DNA of 64,000 bases, taken from the NCBI RefSeq assembly GCF_001665685.1, contig NZ_LZTB01000008.1, positions 1 through 64,000 of the forward strand, written 5' to 3'. The DNA is from Mycobacterium sp. 852013-50091_SCH5140682 (GTDB taxonomy: Bacteria > Actinomycetota > Actinomycetes > Mycobacteriales > Mycobacteriaceae). The position numbers were made by a program, and so were the translations under genes. Shown piece by piece: positions 1-7,796 of this stretch. How positions within the stretch are numbered: position 1 is the first letter of the stretch; each line of letters begins with the position of its first letter. The notes beneath the pieces are model-generated. The model ran no database searches. It had not been told where the DNA came from and saw nothing but the letters and a program-made list of their open reading frames with translations.

Positions 1-96
1 GGTGGACACGACGAGGCCACCGGCCCCGGCGCCGGACCCTCGCTGGTGCACCACACCGAAGTCCTGCACACCCGGCCGCAACCCGCCCACAGCTGA
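1..96 (+). CDS. 3' end of an unidentified gene (partial)
   Basis: An open frame runs in from the left edge and stops at TGA 94-96, giving 31 residues rich in Gly, Pro and His. Third codon positions are almost all G or C, as expected for a coding frame in this genome. The fragment is too short to name. The next gene begins about 110 bp downstream with its own ribosome binding site, so this is probably the tail of a separate upstream gene. Confidence 0.4.
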   Translation, partial: GGHDEATGPGAGPSLVHHTEVLHTRPQPAHS

Positions 97-141
97 TCCG
101 ATGTTCCAGTCTCCTGCGATCGCAAGATGGGAACTTCGCAG

Positions 142-160
142 CCCAAGCAATAATCTTGGG
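142..160. promoter_or_regulatory. Inverted repeat, possible TetR operator
   Basis: CCCAAG and CTTGGG flank a 7-bp AT-rich spacer about 45 bp before the TetR start at 206. The spacer runs into TAATCT, which could serve as a -10 box. Location and symmetry fit an autoregulatory operator of the following TetR gene. This is inference from position only. Confidence 0.35.
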
Positions 161-205
161 GAAGCTTCTCAGATGGACCGAAACCAGGAGACTGGAGGGT
201 TGGCT

Positions 206-793
206 ATGCGGGTGTCCGCAGACGAACGACGAGGACAGCTGATTTCAGCGACCCTGGAACTAATGAGGCGTAAAGGCGTTCAGTCAGTGACCATGCGGGC
301 TATCGCCAAGGAGGCCAACGCCCCCCTGGCCACCGCACATTATTGCTTCGACGACAAGAGCGAGCTCATGGATGCGGCCGCCGAAGCGTGGTTGAAGAAC
401 TTGAACCTGTTCTCTCACGAGATTTCGGTTCACCTGGGACTCCGCAAGGCCGTGGAACAAGTGGCCGAAGAGTACTGGCGTTCATTGACCGAAGAACCGG
501 CAAGCCTCCTCGCTGAGATCGAGCTCATTCTGTGGGCAACGCGTAATGCTGCGGTAAGTCCGCTGGCAGCAAAGATTTACCCAGCCTATGTCGTGGAGTT
601 GGGAAATATCTTCTCTGCCGCGGCCAAGAACAACGGTGATCAGTGCCAGATGGACATGACCGCGCTCGTACGGTCATTCCTGATGATCTACGACGGAGCG
701 GCCATCCAATACATGACCGATCCGACGGCGGCTGATTTCCGGTCCATGTTTTTCACGATGTTGGATGCGCTGTTGATCAAGGCCGGCGTCTAA
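206..793 (+). CDS. TetR family transcriptional regulator
   Basis: The 195-residue protein has an N-terminal TetR-type helix-turn-helix (about residues 10-57, ending in a TAHYCFDDKSEL recognition segment) and a divergent all-helical ligand domain. The start is ATG 206, preceded at a good distance by GGAGGG (194-199). A longer in-frame GTG at position 2 would add a Pro-rich tail that overlaps another coding frame and looks wrong. It lies upstream of a cupin gene and an amino-acid-type permease in the same direction, so it may control them. The ligand is unknown. Confidence 0.85.
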   Translation: MRVSADERRGQLISATLELMRRKGVQSVTMRAIAKEANAPLATAHYCFDDKSELMDAAAEAWLKNLNLFSHEISVHLGLRKAVEQVAEEYWRSLTEEPASLLAEIELILWATRNAAVSPLAAKIYPAYVVELGNIFSAAAKNNGDQCQMDMTALVRSFLMIYDGAAIQYMTDPTAADFRSMFFTMLDALLIKAGV

Positions 794-850
794 ACACAAC
801 GGCCACAACGGCATCCACCCGACAGGGTGACTTGAACACTTGACGGCTCT

Positions 851-943
851 GCACTGGCAGCAGTGCGAGAGACCGGTTGGTGATGGGGTTCAAGCATGTC
901 TTTTCAGCGACATCGCCCGCCCCGTCGGTCTCGGGTTTTATTC
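851..943 (+). terminator. Multi-hairpin structure ending in a T-rich tract
   Basis: A perfect 6-bp hairpin (851-856 with 861-866) is followed by a nested structure: GAGACCG 869-875 pairs with CGGTCTC 926-932, GGGG 885-888 with CCCC 920-923, and ATGTC 896-900 with GACAT 909-913. It is followed directly by GGGTTTTATTC. This most likely terminates the TetR transcript. A cis-regulatory RNA in the leader of the cupin and permease genes cannot be excluded, but no known riboswitch core was recognised. Confidence 0.4.
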
Positions 944-1036
944 GAGGCCGGCGAAAAACGAGGAGTCGATTCCTGAATAGCCGGAATTCCGGCTCAGCCG
1001 GGTTCGCCTCATTGCTCTGAAGAAACGGATAGCGAA

Positions 1037-1447
1037 ATGACGAAATCCAGTCCCCAGCCGTCGACGCTGACGACGGGGAATGCCATTGATTCCTGGCCTG
1101 CGAAGCCGATGAAGCCCACGAAAGCCGAATGGCCCCGGATGCGCTGCAGATTCATCAATGCCGACCCGGTAGGCGCCTGGGACGACTTCGTACTTTCGGA
1201 GTGGGAGCTGGAGAGCTGCGGCTGGGAGGATTTCCACCCCCACACCGAGACGGCCTTCGTGGTGGAGGGCGAACTCCATATCGAGTGCGACGGCGAGTCC
1301 GTCATTCTGGGACCCGGTGACACGGCACGCGTGAATCCCGGACGCACGGCGCGGTACTCGGCACCCGTGTACGCGCGGATGGTCGCTACCTACGGCCCCA
1401 ATCCGGACGGTATGGAATCCCACTCTTTCCGATACTTCGAAATCTGA
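1037..1447 (+). CDS. Small cupin-domain protein
   Basis: The 136-residue protein consists of a single cupin_2 beta-barrel at about residues 55-125. The first metal motif is seen as HPHTE followed by FVVEGELH, and the second as GPGDTARVNPG, in which the usual final His is replaced by Arg. Such proteins bind a metal and act as small enzymes or sensors, often beside transporters. The substrate is unknown. A good ribosome binding site is not obvious before ATG 1037. It sits between a TetR gene and a permease gene, suggesting a role with the transported compound. Confidence 0.7.
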   Translation: MTKSSPQPSTLTTGNAIDSWPAKPMKPTKAEWPRMRCRFINADPVGAWDDFVLSEWELESCGWEDFHPHTETAFVVEGELHIECDGESVILGPGDTARVNPGRTARYSAPVYARMVATYGPNPDGMESHSFRYFEI

Positions 1448-1660
1448 GTTGGTGTCCCCGCGCAGCCGTGCCAACCCGGGGACGTCGTTCCGCCTCCAAC
1501 TGAATATGGCCCCGTCTCATACATCTCTATGGCGGTCATGGGTGCCGCGAGAAGCACGCATCCGCTGCCGGCCCGATTCATCCTGCTGGCGATGGCAGGT
1601 CAGCCCTCCCGCCAGCCAGCAGAACTGTTCGAAGTTTCACCGCTACCAAAGGAAAATCTC

Positions 1661-3151
1661 ATGAGTCAAGATACTTTGGATGGAGTTGATCACCTGAAAA
1701 GGTCGATCGACTGGAAGCAGGGCCTGGCCATCGCGCTCGGTGTGCCCCTGCTGATCCTGCCGTCCTTGGGTTACCTGCCCAGCTACGTCGCGGCCGCCGC
1801 GATCCTCGTCTGGGGACTGTCCATTCTCCAGACCTTCTTTCAGAACACCGCCTACGCCGAACTGGCCACCACCTTCCCCGAAGCCTCCGGCCTGCCCGGT
1901 TTCGTGCAGCACGTATTCCGGACCAAGAACTACACGGGCAAGTACGACAAGGGCAAACTGCTCGGCGGCTTCAGCGCCTGGAGTTACTGGTTCGCGTGGA
2001 ACCCGGTGCTGTCGATTTTCGCCATCCTGGTCGGCAACTACCTGCATGGGCTGTTCCCCGCGCTGGCCGCACACTTCACCGAGTACCAGCTCGGCCTGCT
2101 CTCCGGTCTGGTGATCTTCACCGGCCTGTCCGTGGTGAACTGGTTCGGTCTGCGGGACGGCGCCATCCTCGGGTACATCCTCGCCGCGGTTTCCCTGATC
2201 CCCCTGGCCGTCCTGACCATCGCGCCCTTTGCCACCGGACACGTTGACATGGCCAACATCACCGGCAACTGGGCACCGGCCGACTGGGCCTGGGACGCGC
2301 ATCACATCCTGATCATCTTCGGCATCTTCTCCATCGCGCTGTGGAGCACCGGTGGCTGGGAAACGGCCGCCATCTACGCTCCCGAATACAAGAAGCCCGG
2401 CAGGGACGTTCCCAAGGCGCTGTACACCTGTGGCGTCATCTGCTTCTTCTCGTTCGTGCTGGTGGAAGCCGCAGTGATCGGGGTCCTCGGTGTCGACGGC
2501 GTGTTGGCCGAGCCCATCTCACCGCTCATCCCCGTCGCCCACGCCGTCTTCGGCCAGGCCGGTACCACCGTCACCATCGTCATGCTGATCGCGGCGATGA
2601 TCCTGATCATCCAAACCGCTTACCTGGGTTCGGCTCGTGCCCTGCACTCCATGGCAGAGGAGGGCAACTTCCCCAAGGTGTTCGGCAAGACGAATCGGCA
2701 GGGAACCCCGTTCGTTGCCATGTTCGTCACCGCGGCATTCAACATGGCGCTGATTTTCACCGGGTCCATCCCGGCCATCCTGGCGGCCGCGGCCATCGGC
2801 TACACCTGCGCCAACGGCATCAGCCTGTTCGCCTACGTCAAGGCAAAGACCAACCCGGCCTTCGCCAAGCTGGAGCGGCCTTTCAAGGCACCCAATGGCT
2901 GGAAGTGGGTCGCCCTGGCCTTTGGTCTGTTCAACGTGCCGCTGTGCCTGGTCGGCGTGGTCTACCTGAACAGCCTCGAAATCGGTTGGACCTCAACGTG
3001 GCTCGGCTTCGTCGTGCTGGCGATATTCATCCCGATCTGGCTGTACACGCAGCGTGAGGTGCGGTCAGACGCCGAGAAGGAACTGCCGTCCGGCGCAGCC
3101 AAATCGGACGATGTCATCGCCACCCAGCAGGTGGACCGAAGCGCGATCTGA
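1661..3151 (+). CDS. APC superfamily amino acid/amine permease
   Basis: The 496-residue polytopic membrane protein has about 12 hydrophobic segments and APC-type features, including the YAELATTFPEASG segment near the first helices and TGGWETAAIYAPEYKKPGR in the middle. It probably imports an amino acid or amine using the proton or sodium gradient. ATG 1661 was chosen because it follows AAAGGAAAA and begins just before the first helix. An upstream in-frame ATG at 1529 adds an unrelated tail. It is the last gene of a TetR-cupin-permease set and is followed by a strong terminator. Confidence 0.85.
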   Translation: MSQDTLDGVDHLKRSIDWKQGLAIALGVPLLILPSLGYLPSYVAAAAILVWGLSILQTFFQNTAYAELATTFPEASGLPGFVQHVFRTKNYTGKYDKGKLLGGFSAWSYWFAWNPVLSIFAILVGNYLHGLFPALAAHFTEYQLGLLSGLVIFTGLSVVNWFGLRDGAILGYILAAVSLIPLAVLTIAPFATGHVDMANITGNWAPADWAWDAHHILIIFGIFSIALWSTGGWETAAIYAPEYKKPGRDVPKALYTCGVICFFSFVLVEAAVIGVLGVDGVLAEPISPLIPVAHAVFGQAGTTVTIVMLIAAMILIIQTAYLGSARALHSMAEEGNFPKVFGKTNRQGTPFVAMFVTAAFNMALIFTGSIPAILAAAAIGYTCANGISLFAYVKAKTNPAFAKLERPFKAPNGWKWVALAFGLFNVPLCLVGVVYLNSLEIGWTSTWLGFVVLAIFIPIWLYTQREVRSDAEKELPSGAAKSDDVIATQQVDRSAI

Positions 3152-3170
3152 CCGGCGTGCTAACCGCCAC

Positions 3171-3212
3171 AATCAAAGACCCTGCAGTTGATCAACTGCA
3201 GGGTCTTTGATT
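3171..3212. terminator. Perfect 42-nt palindrome, bidirectional terminator
   Basis: Positions 3171-3191 and 3192-3212 are exact reverse complements, 21 bp per arm, starting AATCAAAGACCC and ending GGGTCTTTGATT. The ends supply T-rich tracts on both strands. It lies between the convergent permease (ends 3151) and TetR (ends 3251) genes, so it should terminate both transcripts. Confidence 0.85.
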
Positions 3213-3250
3213 TATTTTGCAGGCCAATGTTTTTCGCGTAGCCGCGGTGC

Positions 3251-3913
3251 TCAGTTGGGCACGGCCTCATTCGAAGGCTTGGTGGTCGGCAAGCCGTTGC
3301 GCCGGACGAATTCGCGTGACTTGATGAGGAATTCGAGTTGCTCAGCCACGTCGCGTAGGGGCTCGGCGGTGCGCGAGGACCGGCACAGCACCACGGCGCC
3401 TTCGAGTGCGGCGATACACATGACTGCCAGCGATGCGGCGTCGGGTCGGTCGAAGCCGTCGGCGGCGAACGCTCGGGTCAGCGCGGCGCGCCAGCGGTCG
3501 AAGATCTCGCCTGCTGCCTCGGTCAGTTGCGGTTCGTCGTCAACCGGGCCGATCGCGGCGGCGACCACGGGGCAACCCGCGGTGAAGTCGCTCTCGGCGA
3601 GCAGCCGCTCCCAGAACTCCACGAAGGTGCGGACCAACGGCAGACCCCCGCCGTCGGCGTCCCGGTCGATGACGGTGCCGATGGTGTTGCCCGCCAGTTG
3701 CAGCGCCTCGGCGAGGATCTGGTTCCGGCCGTCGGGGAAATGGTGATACACCGAGCCGCGCGGGGCGCCGCTGCGGGTCAGTACCTCGTCGATGGTGACG
3801 CCTGCCGCGCCGCGTTCCCGCAGCACCTCGACGGCGCTGACGAGCATGCGGGTGCGGGTGGAACCGCGCCTGTTGCGGGGCGCCTGGGCGAGCGGAGCGA
3901 CGGGATCGGGCAT
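3251..3913 (-). CDS. TetR family regulator, LmrA/YxaF-like
   Basis: The protein of about 220 residues has a typical TetR DNA-binding domain: TRTRMLVSAVEVL, then GVTIDEVLTRSGAPRGSVYHHF. Its C-terminal domain contains GCPVVAAAIG, characteristic of the LmrA/YxaF subgroup. ATG 3913 is preferred. A TTG at 3943 would add ten residues that nearly repeat the next ten (xPLAQ twice) and would couple to the stop of a possible small ORF just upstream. The target is unknown. The divergent neighbour is echA1. Confidence 0.85.
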   Translation of the reverse strand: MPDPVAPLAQAPRNRRGSTRTRMLVSAVEVLRERGAAGVTIDEVLTRSGAPRGSVYHHFPDGRNQILAEALQLAGNTIGTVIDRDADGGGLPLVRTFVEFWERLLAESDFTAGCPVVAAAIGPVDDEPQLTEAAGEIFDRWRAALTRAFAADGFDRPDAASLAVMCIAALEGAVVLCRSSRTAEPLRDVAEQLEFLIKSREFVRRNGLPTTKPSNEAVPN

Positions 3914-3935
3914 CTGGGCGAGCGGGGTGGCGGAA

Positions 3936-4067
3936 TCAGGCAACGCGTTCCTGGACTGCCGGTCGCCGCAGCAGACCGCGCGGGCTCACGTGCAGCGTCG
4001 GTGCGTGCGGTGTGCGGACCTCGTGGGTGAACCGGTGACCGGCGATATTGACTTCTACGACCCACAT
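3936..4067 (-). CDS. Possible small protein upstream of TetR
   Basis: A 43-codon frame starting MWVVEVNIAGHRFTHEVR has strong GC3 bias and an AAGGGCGG sequence at proper spacing before ATG 4067. Its TGA (3936-3938) lies next to the TTG codon at 3941-3943 that is in frame with the TetR gene, an arrangement typical of translational coupling. No known family was recognised. The antisense frames here lack comparable codon bias. It may be a real micro-protein or a leader peptide. Confidence 0.4.
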   Translation of the reverse strand: MWVVEVNIAGHRFTHEVRTPHAPTLHVSPRGLLRRPAVQERVA

Positions 4068-4217
4068 CACGCACCGCCCTTCTATGTTGTCGAACATATT
4101 CAGAGATAACCGCCGTCGAGTAACGATCGGCTAACCAGTGTGCTGGCACCTAGCAGACTAGCAGGTGACCAGCTGGCCAACGTGTTTGCTGGCGAGATTG
4201 TGAACATTCTGAAATTA

Positions 4218-4246
4218 TGATGTCTTGCATAATTTGATGTTTTGCA
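4218..4246. repeat. 12-bp direct repeats in the echA1 promoter region
   Basis: TGATGTCTTGCA (4218-4229) and TGATGTTTTGCA (4235-4246) differ at one base and are 17 bp apart, about one and a half helical turns. They occupy an AT-rich patch immediately before the echA1 start (4260). They may be a tandem regulator site or contain the promoter elements themselves. Confidence 0.4.
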
Positions 4247-4259
4247 GTTGACTCCGTCC

Positions 4260-5054
4260 ATGACCGAGTTGACTCTCGAGACGGTGACCTTGGAGCGGGA
4301 TGGGCATGTCCTGCTGATGGGGCTGAACCGGCCAGAGAAGCGCAATGCCTTCAACGTCACGATGCTCACGGATTTATCCCGGGCCTACGGACTCCTCGAG
4401 GCCGACGATGACCTGCGGGCCGGTGTGTTGTTTGCCCACGGCGATCACTTCACGGCAGGCCTCGACCTCGTCGACGTCGCCCCGCACATCGCAGGCGGCA
4501 GCCTGCCTGCTCCGCACGACGGACGTGATCCGTGGCGGCTCGACGGTGACTGGACCAAGCCGGTCGTAGCTGCGGCCCAGGGGCGGTGTCTGACGCTTGG
4601 CATCGAACTGCTGCTGGCGGCCGACATTCGGGTCGCCGCTGCGGATACCCGTTTCGCACAGATCGAGGTGCTGCGCGGCATCTACCCGTTCGGCGGCGCA
4701 ACCTTGCGATTGCCGCGCCAGACCGGCTGGGGCAACGCGATGCGGTGGTTGCTGACCGGTGATGAGTTCGACGCCGCCGAGGCCTATCGGATCGGCCTGG
4801 TGCAGGAGGTCGGCGAGACCGCCGCGGCGGCGATCGCGCGGGCCCGCGAGATCGCCCACACCATCGCAGACCGGGCGGCACCGCTGGGCGTGCGAGCCAC
4901 TCTGGCCTCGGCTCATACCGCCGCCAATGAGGGCGATGCCGCGGCGATCGCGCGGTTGCGCCCGGATGTCGCGACCCTGTTCGATACCGCCGACGCCGCG
5001 GAAGGTGTGCAGTCGTTCATCGAGCGCCGTCCCGCGTCGTTCACGGGTCACTAG
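4260..5054 (+). CDS. echA1: Enoyl-CoA hydratase/isomerase family protein
   Basis: The 264-residue crotonase-fold protein has the CoA-binding and oxyanion-hole segments NRPEKRNAF (about residues 22-30) and HFTAGLDLVD, then GRCLTLGIELLLAADIRVAA and the RGIYPFGGATLRLP loop. It is expected to hydrate or isomerise an acyl-CoA in lipid or side-chain catabolism. Size and position before the Rv0223c-type aldehyde dehydrogenase match M. tuberculosis echA1 (Rv0222). ATG 4260 is used rather than TTG 4242. One of the two usual catalytic Glu positions is not clear, so the precise reaction is uncertain. Confidence 0.85.
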   Translation: MTELTLETVTLERDGHVLLMGLNRPEKRNAFNVTMLTDLSRAYGLLEADDDLRAGVLFAHGDHFTAGLDLVDVAPHIAGGSLPAPHDGRDPWRLDGDWTKPVVAAAQGRCLTLGIELLLAADIRVAAADTRFAQIEVLRGIYPFGGATLRLPRQTGWGNAMRWLLTGDEFDAAEAYRIGLVQEVGETAAAAIARAREIAHTIADRAAPLGVRATLASAHTAANEGDAAAIARLRPDVATLFDTADAAEGVQSFIERRPASFTGH

Positions 5055-5068
5055 ATTTGCCGACCAGA

Positions 5069-5110
5069 CACAGAATCGCCCCTTTTCGAGCGAAAAGGGG
5101 CGATTCTGTG
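5069..5110. terminator. 20-bp perfect hairpin between convergent genes
   Basis: Arms 5069-5088 and 5091-5110 are perfectly complementary around a 2-nt loop, with CCCCTTTTCG in the left arm. It sits between echA1 (+) and the 73-aa gene (-) and should serve both. The outer sequence CGACCAGACACAGA at 5061-5074 recurs at another hairpin near 59470. Confidence 0.8.
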
Positions 5111-5129
5111 ACTGCTCGCGAGAGAAAGA

Positions 5130-5351
5130 TCAGCCGGCGTTCTCCAGCGCCACCAGAGCGGCGGCGACGGCGAAGAACTTGTTGGCGCCCAGCTGGCGCA
5201 CGGTCTTGATGTTGAACGCTTCCTCGAGGTGTTTGGCGTCGGCGTCCGTCACGCCGGCCAGCGCCGCGGGCGACGCATCGAGAATTTCCTTGAGCGACTT
5301 GTCCTCGTAGGCCTTGTCGAGCGATTTGGCCAGATCAACCGAGACTGCCAT
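5130..5351 (-). CDS. Conserved small helical protein, 73 aa
   Basis: The 73-residue acidic, helical protein starts MAVSVDLAKSLDKAYEDKSL and includes an AFNIKTVRQLGANKFFAVAA segment that resembles a helix-hairpin-helix or SAM-like pocket. ATG 5351 follows AGGGAG at a suitable distance. Third codon positions are GC-rich. No function is assigned. It stands alone between two convergent or tandem neighbours and has its own terminator hairpin at 5069-5110. Confidence 0.75.
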   Translation of the reverse strand: MAVSVDLAKSLDKAYEDKSLKEILDASPAALAGVTDADAKHLEEAFNIKTVRQLGANKFFAVAAALVALENAG

Positions 5352-5459
5352 CGGGCTTCTCCCTAGGGTCGTTTGCTACGGGTGGTCGAACGGGCGCCAC
5401 CGTAGCCGGGCAACCTGGGCATCGCCTGCCAGTTTCCTGGCAGGGTCACCGCTGCGGAT

Positions 5460-6944
5460 CTACTCAGGTGTGTAACCGAACGGCAGCAGGACGCTCTTGG
5501 CCTGGCAGTAGGCCTCGATCCCCTCGGGGCCGTTCTCCCGGCCGATGCCCGAGTTCTTGTATCCGCCGAACGGCGCGCCCGGATCGAAGGCGTACATGTT
5601 CACGCCGTAGGTGCCGGTGCGGATCTTGCTCGCGATCTCCATCGCCTTCGGGATGTTGGTCGTGTAGACGCTGCCGGCCAGTCCGTAGACCGAGTCGTTG
5701 GCGATGCGGATGGCGTCCTCCTCGGTGTCGAACGGGATGACCACCAGCACCGGACCGAAGATCTCTTCCTGCGCGATGGTCATCGCGTTGTCGACGTCGG
5801 CGAACACGGTGGGCTCTACGAACCAGCCCGAATCCAGACCCTCGGGCCTGCCGCCGCCCGTGACGATGCGGGCGCCCTCCTCGATGCCCTTGTGGATGTA
5901 GCCCTCGACGCGTTCGCGTTGCTTCTCGCTGATCAGCGGGCCGATCATGGCCGCCGGATCGTCGGGCAGGCCAACCTTCATAGCTGCCACGCCCGCGGAC
6001 ACCTTCTCGACGACCTCGTCGTAACGGGACCGCGGTGCCAGGATGCGGGTCTGGCCGACGCAGGCCTGCCCGCAGTTCATCAGCCCGGAGAAGATCAGCA
6101 TCGGCAGCGTCGAGTCGAGGTCGGCGTCTTCCAGGATGATCGCCGCGGACTTGCCGCCGAGTTCCAGCGTGCACGGCTTGAGCCGTTCGGCGGCGACCTT
6201 GCCGATCTCCTTACCGACGGCGCTGGAGCCGGTGAACGTGAACTTGTCGATCGCGGGATTGGCGATCAGCGCGCGGCCGGTGTCCGGGCCGCCCGGGACG
6301 ATAGACAGCACACCCTCAGGCAGTCCGGCCTCGGCGAACGCTCGGGCCATCGCGAACACCGACAGCGGCGTCTCGGCGGCCGGCTTGAGGACGACCGTAC
6401 AACCGGCCAGCAGCGCCGGACCGAGCTTGTTGGCGGCCAGGAAGAACGGCACGTTCCAGGCTGCGACCGCCGCGACGACGCCGATGGGCTCCCGCGTCAC
6501 CAACGTCTGCCCGTAGATCCCGTCGCGGATCTCGCTCCAGCGAAACTTGTCGACTGCGGACGTGGCGTAGTAGTTGAACGACGACATCGCCGCGCCGTAC
6601 TGCATCATGTCGACGATGCTCGCGGGCTGACCCGTTTCGGCGGCCAGCAGGAACTTCAATTCGTCGGCGCGCTCTTCCATGATCTTCACCGCGCGCGCCA
6701 GGACCGCGGCCCGCGCGTGTGGCTTCATCGCAGGCCACGGGCCCTCATCGAACGCGGTGCGGGCAGCCGCGCACGCGGCGTCCACGTCGGCCTGGGTGGC
6801 CAGCGGCACCTTGCCGACCAGCTCACCCGTGGCGGGGGAGTGCACCTCGATCACCTCGGCCGTGGCCGGCTCGACCCACTGGCCGCCGATGAACAGCTTG
6901 TCCCACTCGGTCTGAAACGCGGTCGCGGATGAGCTCTGTGTCAT
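5460..6944 (-). CDS. Aldehyde dehydrogenase (Rv0223c-like)
   Basis: The NAD(P)-dependent aldehyde dehydrogenase of 494 residues oxidises an aldehyde to an acid. Visible catalytic features are Asn164 (AAWNVP), the NAD-site FTGSSAVGKEIG, Glu261 in LELGGKS and the nucleophile Cys295 in CGQACVG. The order matches Rv0223c next to Rv0224c. ATG 6944 is preferred over the in-frame TTG 6971. There is no Shine-Dalgarno, but TAATGT lies about 10 nt ahead of this ATG, which would suit a leaderless transcript. The physiological substrate is unknown. Confidence 0.9.
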   Translation of the reverse strand: MTQSSSATAFQTEWDKLFIGGQWVEPATAEVIEVHSPATGELVGKVPLATQADVDAACAAARTAFDEGPWPAMKPHARAAVLARAVKIMEERADELKFLLAAETGQPASIVDMMQYGAAMSSFNYYATSAVDKFRWSEIRDGIYGQTLVTREPIGVVAAVAAWNVPFFLAANKLGPALLAGCTVVLKPAAETPLSVFAMARAFAEAGLPEGVLSIVPGGPDTGRALIANPAIDKFTFTGSSAVGKEIGKVAAERLKPCTLELGGKSAAIILEDADLDSTLPMLIFSGLMNCGQACVGQTRILAPRSRYDEVVEKVSAGVAAMKVGLPDDPAAMIGPLISEKQRERVEGYIHKGIEEGARIVTGGGRPEGLDSGWFVEPTVFADVDNAMTIAQEEIFGPVLVVIPFDTEEDAIRIANDSVYGLAGSVYTTNIPKAMEIASKIRTGTYGVNMYAFDPGAPFGGYKNSGIGRENGPEGIEAYCQAKSVLLPFGYTPE

Positions 6945-7001
6945 GGAGGTCACATTACCCAGTTCCGACAAAAACGAGAACCTGTTCCAATCGGCGGATT
7001 C

Positions 7002-7763
7002 TCAAGGTTGGAGAACCAGCACCAGATTGCTCACCAGAAACTCCCGCAACCGCGGCACCGCTGTCATCCACCAGGCCCATCGTGGGTGGTAGCGAGGGAA
7101 TGCGGCCACCAACGCCCCCGTGCTGGCCGCCCACTGCAACCCGTCGGCAGCTGACACCGCGAACAACGACGACCCGTAGTCGTTCTTGGGTCGGTGGCCG
7201 TGTTTGCGGGTGTACCGCTGCGCGGCACGCGCCCCGCCGAAATAGTGCGTCAGCCCCATTTCGTGCCCGCCGAACGGCCCCAGCCACACCGTGTAGGACA
7301 GCACCACCAAGCCGCCCGGCCGCGTGATCCGCAGCATTTCGTTGCCCAACCGCCACGGTTGCGGCACGTGCTCGGCCACATTGGAGGACAGGCAGATGTC
7401 CACGCTGCCGTCGGCGAAGGGCAGCGCCATCCCGGACGCCCGCACGAACACCCCGCCGTCGGCGTCTCCCGCGGGACCGGCATGCATTTCGCGAGGATCG
7501 GGTTCGACCCCGATATAGCGCATCCCCGCACTGTCGAACGCGGAGGCGAAGTAACCGGGCCCACCGCCCACGTCCACCACGGAACGTCCCGCCGCAAGCT
7601 CCCCGGTGCAACCGGTCCACAGATCAGTGACCATCGCGACGGTGTCCTCGGCCAGTGCGCCGTAGAACCGGGCGGGGTCGCTCTGCTCGAAGCGGAATTC
7701 GCTCAGCAGCTGCAGCGAGCGCCGCAGGTGGGCTCGTCGGGCAAAGAGTGCGGTGGGCTGCAC
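7002..7763 (-). CDS. SAM-dependent methyltransferase (Rv0224c-like)
   Basis: The 253-residue class I methyltransferase has motif I VVDVGGGPGYF at residues 62-72, an acidic motif II (GVEPD), and NVAEHVPQP followed by RITRPGGLVVLS as post-motifs of the Methyltransf_11 type. It starts at GTG 7763, only 33 bp from the divergent glycosyltransferase start, so the two share a promoter region. In M. tuberculosis the homologue Rv0224c occupies the same place. The acceptor is not known. Proximity to envelope genes suggests a glycan or lipid. Confidence 0.88.
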   Translation of the reverse strand: MQPTALFARRAHLRRSLQLLSEFRFEQSDPARFYGALAEDTVAMVTDLWTGCTGELAAGRSVVDVGGGPGYFASAFDSAGMRYIGVEPDPREMHAGPAGDADGGVFVRASGMALPFADGSVDICLSSNVAEHVPQPWRLGNEMLRITRPGGLVVLSYTVWLGPFGGHEMGLTHYFGGARAAQRYTRKHGHRPKNDYGSSLFAVSAADGLQWAASTGALVAAFPRYHPRWAWWMTAVPRLREFLVSNLVLVLQP

Positions 7764-7796
7764 CCGCCCAAACTACTCACCGGTACGCTCGACACG

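Noticed and set aside
1449..1664. 71-codon frame between cupin and permease genes
   Set aside because: Weak codon bias, no ribosome site and no similarity to any family I know. Treated as intergenic leader.
5892..6932. Plus-strand frame of 346 codons
   Set aside because: It is antisense to the aldehyde dehydrogenase with intact catalytic residues. The product shows no recognisable domain.
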